Origin: CAYUUW01 sp964448005
Lineage (GTDB): Bacteria > Patescibacteriota > Gracilibacteria > UM-FILTER-43-11
Direction of reading: 5' to 3'
DNA length: 45,873 nucleotides
Assembly (NCBI GenBank): GCA_964448005.1
Contig: CAYUUW010000005.1
Span: 1 to 45,873, forward strand
Under the pieces are notes generated by a model. The model ran no database searches and had not been told where the DNA came from. It saw nothing but the letters and a program-made list of their open reading frames with translations. Shown here piece by piece: positions 43,458-45,873 of this stretch (positions are counted from its first letter, which is position 1; every line of letters begins with the position of its first letter). A program made the translations under genes and the position numbers.

Positions 43458-43644
43458 TAGCAGGCACTGTTCTGCCTTCGTCCTCCCATATTCTCATTCT
43501 GTGAGTGATGGTTGGCGATACGAAAGCGGAAGGTTCTGCCTGCTAAAAGGTTCGGGCCGCCGGAAAGCCAATCGTCCCCTTGGTTCCCCGGCAGTCCGAA
43601 CAGCAAACGGGGTTCGACTGCGGCAAGAAAAATTCCAACCCGTT
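43458..43644 (+). promoter_or_regulatory. Structured 5' leader RNA of unit B
   Basis: Same architecture as unit A. P1 is TAGCAGGC (43458-43465) with GCCTGCTA (43538-43545): compared with unit A the central pair changes from G-C to A-T on both strands, a compensatory change. The P1 loop holds about 60 extra nt and a duplicated GTTCTGCC word. P2 GTTCGG/CCGAAC, inner GCCGG/CCGGC and GCCAA/TTGGT are unchanged. P4 AACGGG (43606-43611) with CCCGTT (43639-43644) is kept, although the sequence between its arms has diverged. An AAGGGA word that may bind the ribosome follows P4. Confidence 0.7.
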
Positions 43645-43661
43645 CAGAAGGGAATCAGGGC

Positions 43662-44267
43662 ATGAGTACAATCGACTTTCTCTACACAGTCTCCAGGTAT
43701 CGGCCAGGCGATGTTTTTTGGCTCAAAGATCATGGATGGGTCACCATCAGCTCCATCGACTACGTTGCGGAAAGGCCGAGTCCGGAGGGCAAGCAGCCTA
43801 ATCGGCCCTTGGGAATCTACTGGGCCCCCGAAACGGCCATCATCCAGAAGGCTGGCGTACAGTACGCTTGCCCAACGTCTCTGCTCAGCCGCGAGCCACC
43901 CACTTCTTTCGATGGCCTCCTGCCTCCAGGCCCGCTCTCCAAAGGGGCCTGGGAGGTGCGAGAGCAGGATTGGGGGGCCTTTCAAGAAGACTTCCCAGAC
44001 AGCGCGCAGGTCGAGCACATGCGGGTTTCCGAATTGCCACGAACCCGCTTCCGCGAAGGGGATCGAGTCAATTGCAAGGGCAAGGAGGGGGAGTGGCTCG
44101 TGGAGGAAGTGGACTACGTGCAAATCGCCTTCGGGCGAAGGCTTCCTCGGATCGATCTGCCGAAACCCCCCTTCGAAAAGCCTTACATCTGCCGCAAGGC
44201 GAAATCCAGGTTCTCTTGCGAAGCCGATCAGCTCACCCTGGTCAGCTGTGGCCCCAACTGGAGGTAG
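43662..44267 (+). CDS. Unidentified protein, tandem paralog B
   Basis: A 201-residue paralog of 42681-43280. Conserved blocks: 'I/L-D-F-L-x-x-V' at the N-terminus, Y-R-P-G-D-V-F, L-G-I-Y-W-A-P-E-T, W-G-A-F-Q-E-D-F, H-M-R-V-S-E-L-P, F-R-E-G-D-R-V-N-C, V-E-E-V-D-Y-V-Q-I and D-Q-L-T-L-V-S-C-G-P-N-W at the end. No family recognised; no signal peptide or membrane segment. The leader and terminator are duplicated along with the gene, so the whole transcription unit was copied. ATG at 43662. Confidence 0.75.
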   Translation: MSTIDFLYTVSRYRPGDVFWLKDHGWVTISSIDYVAERPSPEGKQPNRPLGIYWAPETAIIQKAGVQYACPTSLLSREPPTSFDGLLPPGPLSKGAWEVREQDWGAFQEDFPDSAQVEHMRVSELPRTRFREGDRVNCKGKEGEWLVEEVDYVQIAFGRRLPRIDLPKPPFEKPYICRKAKSRFSCEADQLTLVSCGPNWR

Positions 44268-44292
44268 CAGCCCGTGGAGAGCCAAAGCAAGG

Positions 44293-44368
44293 CGGCCACC
44301 CCAGGGTGGCCGGGCCGAGAGGCCCACATACAGCGGAGCGCGCCCAGCCGGCCGCTCCGCTCTTTTTT
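44293..44368 (+). terminator. Three-hairpin 3' end with intrinsic terminator, unit B
   Basis: Hairpin 1 CGGCCACCC (from 44293) / GGGTGGCCG (to 44312). Hairpin 2 GGGCC-GAGA-GGCCC with a GNRA loop. Hairpin 3 AGCGGAGCG (44332-44340) / CGCTCCGCT (44353-44361), followed by CTTTTTT. Confidence 0.87.
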
Positions 44369-44388
44369 CATGCCCAAAATAGAATTGC

Positions 44389-44416
44389 TAAAATCATTAA
44401 AATAAGCCATTATACT
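44389..44416 (+). promoter_or_regulatory. Promoter region of the small membrane protein gene
   Basis: Two candidate -10 boxes: TGC plus TAAAAT (44389-44394) and TATACT (44411-44416). Neither has a strong -35 box at 17 bp; TTTCAT (44366-44371) would serve the first. Confidence 0.4.
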
Positions 44417-44426
44417 ATTTCTTTGC

Positions 44427-44500
44427 CTTGTTGCCTGGATTCCCAGGCGAAACAGGCATGATCCCTCACAGCGGTGCCCGGCAATCAGGCACAAAAAAGG
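44427..44500 (+). promoter_or_regulatory. Leader with two hairpins and a real Shine-Dalgarno sequence
   Basis: GCCTGG-ATTC-CCAGGC is followed by GTGCC / GGCAC around CGGCAATCAG, then AAAAAAGGAG ending at 44501, eight nt before the ATG at 44510. The AGGAG is exceptional for this window. The hairpins could control access to it. Confidence 0.45.
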
Positions 44501-44509
44501 AGTTCAGCG

Positions 44510-44917
44510 ATGACCCCCTCGGACCCTAAAGCCGATGAAGATCCTCCTCGCCCCTCCCCTCGGCTGCGGCTGAAGGAAGAGCTTGTCCAGCGCCTCGTCC
44601 AGGCGTGGAACAAGGAGAACCGGACGATGTGCGCGACCTTGCTATTGGTGCTTCTGGCCTGCGTGGCAGGATTCATTCCGCTTGCGCGGATGCTGGAGGG
44701 CGGAATAACCCCCGAACAGAGGCTGACGGCTCGGCTTGCAGTTCCGTTTCTCTTTATCATGTCTTTATACTCCCAGTATTTTTTCTGGACCTTTCCTCGG
44801 CGAGAAGGCGCCACCACCATGAGCCTCTCGGCCGCCAAGGCCATCCTCTACTTCTTTCTCCTCCCCTTGGCCATAGCCCCCCTTGTGGGGCTGATCCTCC
44901 TGGCCTGGGCCTGGTAG
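44510..44917 (+). CDS. Small three-helix membrane protein
   Basis: A 135-residue protein. A charged Pro-rich N-terminus, then transmembrane helices near residues 43-60, 77-92 and 108-133. No family recognised. The start is supported by AGGAG eight nt upstream, the clearest Shine-Dalgarno site in the window. A perfect 7-bp hairpin (CGGCAGG / CCTGCCG, 44936-44958) follows the stop but lacks a T tract. Confidence 0.72.
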   Translation: MTPSDPKADEDPPRPSPRLRLKEELVQRLVQAWNKENRTMCATLLLVLLACVAGFIPLARMLEGGITPEQRLTARLAVPFLFIMSLYSQYFFWTFPRREGATTMSLSAAKAILYFFLLPLAIAPLVGLILLAWAW

Positions 44918-44962
44918 CCCCGGCAGCGCCAATGACGGCAGGGAAATCCTTCCTGCCGCCAT

Positions 44963-45013
44963 TTCTCCTCGAACGTCCACACGCCGCCCCAGTCTGCTGG
45001 AGGCGGGGTTTTT
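44963..45013. repeat. 50-bp direct repeat, distal copy (displaced 3' end of the cyclase gene)
   Basis: Identical to 45516-45565 except for one extra G in a G run. It corresponds to the last ~16 codons of the cyclase gene, here frameshifted and without its stop. It is interpreted as the displaced target half left after insertion of the 45014-45515 cassette. Confidence 0.85.
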
Positions 45014-45051
45014 GGGATACGACTGCGGGTTGCCTGGCATGCCGCAAGATA

Positions 45052-45080
45052 TTGACTCTATTTAATTTATTTGTTATAAT
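45052..45080 (+). promoter_or_regulatory. Promoter of the cassette gene
   Basis: -35 TTGACT (45052-45057), 17-bp spacer, TGT plus consensus -10 TATAAT (45075-45080): the best promoter match in the window. The TTG start at 45098 is 17 nt after the -10, so the leader is about 10 nt. Confidence 0.8.
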
Positions 45081-45097
45081 ACACAGAAATAGCAATT

Positions 45098-45505
45098 TTG
45101 GAAGACATAAAAAAATTTAAAGAAACTCTTATGCTAGAAAAAAGCGGAGCAAGAGAAGGGGTGGTCGACTTGCAAACACGTAAGCTACACAGGTTTTTGG
45201 ACAATGAGGAAATGGGCTCTATTTTGGATTCTGGTTTTGAGGACAAGGATGGGGCGGCGCTCAGGACCAAGTTTAAAGAGTTTTTTGAGGCAAGCCCGGA
45301 AGATGATTTTCAAAAGAGGCTTCGTTCGGCTTACCGCTCTTTTGAGCGATGGCTAACGGGCCTGAATTCGGATTCGGAATATAGGGAGCGAGCCTTTTCC
45401 TTTTGCGGGACAATATTTTCTAGCATTTTAAGGCAAAGTTTTCGGATCCAAAGTAGAGTTCAACAGGAAGGATACGGCGGCGACAAGGTTGTCAGTCTAT
45501 TTTAA
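45098..45505 (+). CDS. Unidentified AT-rich cassette gene (TTG start likely)
   Basis: A 135-residue charged, helical protein (for example 'F-Q-K-R-L-R-S-A-Y-R-S-F-E-R-W-L'). No family, signal peptide or membrane segment recognised. The TTG at 45098 fits the short leader seen at other genes here; the ATG at 45131 would remove 11 residues. It lies between two 50-bp direct repeats and ends 6 nt from the convergent stop of the cyclase gene. Its AT-rich composition differs from both neighbours, indicating foreign origin. Confidence 0.72.
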   Translation: MEDIKKFKETLMLEKSGAREGVVDLQTRKLHRFLDNEEMGSILDSGFEDKDGAALRTKFKEFFEASPEDDFQKRLRSAYRSFERWLTGLNSDSEYRERAFSFCGTIFSSILRQSFRIQSRVQQEGYGGDKVVSLF

Positions 45506-45511
45506 TCATCC

Positions 45512-45873
45512 CTACTTCTCCTCGAACGTCCACACGCCGCCCCAGTCTGCTGGAGGCGGGTTTTTAATGAAATCCCGGCAGCGCTGGGCGAAGGTCTGCG
45601 AAGGGGGGTCCTTTTTCAGGTTCTCGAAGAGCGCCAGCGCCACTGAAAAATCCCCTTGGCGGTACGCCTGCAGGGCTTGGGCGAAGGCCTCGTTCAGCGC
45701 GGCCAGCTTGGCGGGGATTGAGTCCAGCCTGCCCTGCAGCTCGTAGATGCGCACAGGCTCCTGGCGGCCCTTCACCCTGATCAGATCCAGCTCGCGGCAG
45801 AGTAGCACCTCCTTCACCTTTTCGTAGATAGCATCGGCCATCAGGATGTAGGTTCCGTAGAATTTGTTCACCC
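45512..45873 (-). CDS. C-terminus of a class III adenylate/guanylate cyclase (cut by right edge)
   Basis: Last ~120 residues of a minus-strand gene running out of the window. The beginning matches the end of a class III cyclase catalytic domain: 'Y-G-T-Y-I-L-M-A-D-A-I-Y-E-K-V' then 'R-E-L-D-L-I-R-V-K-G-R-Q-E-P-V-R-I-Y-E-L'. A helical tail with TPR-like spacing follows (A-F-A-Q-A-L-Q-A-Y-R-Q-G-D-F-S-V-A-L-A-L-F). The catalytic metal and base-recognition residues lie outside the window, so activity cannot be judged. With the cNMP-binding protein at 41478 it suggests local cyclic-nucleotide signalling. Its last ~16 codons are duplicated at 44963-45013. Confidence 0.85.
   Translation of the reverse strand, partial: VNKFYGTYILMADAIYEKVKEVLLCRELDLIRVKGRQEPVRIYELQGRLDSIPAKLAALNEAFAQALQAYRQGDFSVALALFENLKKDPPSQTFAQRCRDFIKNPPPADWGGVWTFEEK
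45516..45565. repeat. 50-bp direct repeat, proximal copy (inside the cyclase 3' end)
   Basis: Partner of 44963-45013, same orientation, forming the intact C-terminal codons of the cyclase gene. The copies are offset by about 553 bp and enclose one gene and its promoter. Confidence 0.85.

Noticed and set aside
42415..43665. A long open frame crossing unit A and the start of unit B
   Set aside because: It spans a strong terminator and promoter and is out of frame with both conserved paralogs.

Overview
The window is a GC-rich bacterial chromosome segment with 41 protein genes supported by the sequence (two cut by the window edges), no rRNA, tRNA or CRISPR array, and three assembly gaps (runs of N at 9138-9155, 22690-22699 and 33388-33397). 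TGA, TAG and TAA all act as stops, so the code is the standard one. The mix of compact housekeeping genes, several prepilins, a 2113-residue unknown protein, many unrecognised proteins, near absence of Shine-Dalgarno sites and short AT-rich mobile modules would fit a Patescibacteria/CPR lineage (for example the Peregrinibacteria/Peribacteria side). That placement is an inference, since no marker RNA is present.

Layout. 1-6220 (minus): an operon ruvA - pgi - three type IV prepilin-like proteins - a further gene leaving the window. 6290-8947 (plus): a secreted coiled-coil LytM/M23 peptidase and an unknown protein. 9012-11839 (minus): DsbA-like thioredoxin, membrane protein, HIT hydrolase, rsmI. 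11940-19122: a 172-residue unknown protein convergent with a giant 2113-residue membrane-associated protein and its 87-residue upstream partner. 19200-20240: a RelE/RHH toxin-antitoxin pair between two ~150-bp direct repeats that each carry a copy of the 3' end of valS. 20205-22890: valS. 22904-23304: a mosaic of non-coding repeats. 23305-28627: an accessory block with FmdB zinc ribbon, Schlafen/AlbA_2 protein, BRO-type antirepressor with a perfect palindromic operator inside its promoter, RhuM-like protein, DUF2238 membrane protein, Cdd1 helix-hairpin-helix protein and an anchored unknown protein. 28792-30485: MFS transporter and a small membrane protein. 30548-35849 (minus): small unknown gene, the information-processing cluster dnaG-rpoD-greA, and ruvB. 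36017-38430: two unknown genes. 38486-41374: uvrA. 41478-42437: a stand-alone cyclic-nucleotide-binding domain and a DUF3307 membrane protein. 42484-44368: two tandem transcription units with paralogous unknown proteins. 44510-45873: small membrane protein, an AT-rich unknown gene between 50-bp direct repeats, and the C-terminus of a class III adenylate cyclase.

Three things stand out. First, the tandem units at 42484-44368 each have a promoter, a long structured leader conserved at the nucleotide level but not the reading-frame level (with a compensatory base-pair change between copies), an unrecognised protein and a three-hairpin 3' end: a candidate undescribed RNA-regulated gene family. 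Second, two unrelated small cargo modules (the toxin-antitoxin pair, and gene 45098-45505) sit at the 3' end of a host gene between direct repeats that duplicate that 3' end, with no recombinase inside, which suggests miniature integrative cassettes. Third, gene expression signals are unusual: many promoters are extended -10 type (TGC-TATAAT) with starts only 16-18 nt downstream of the -10 box, purine-rich ribosome binding sites are almost absent, and at least nine starts are preceded by a TAACC or TAATCC word.
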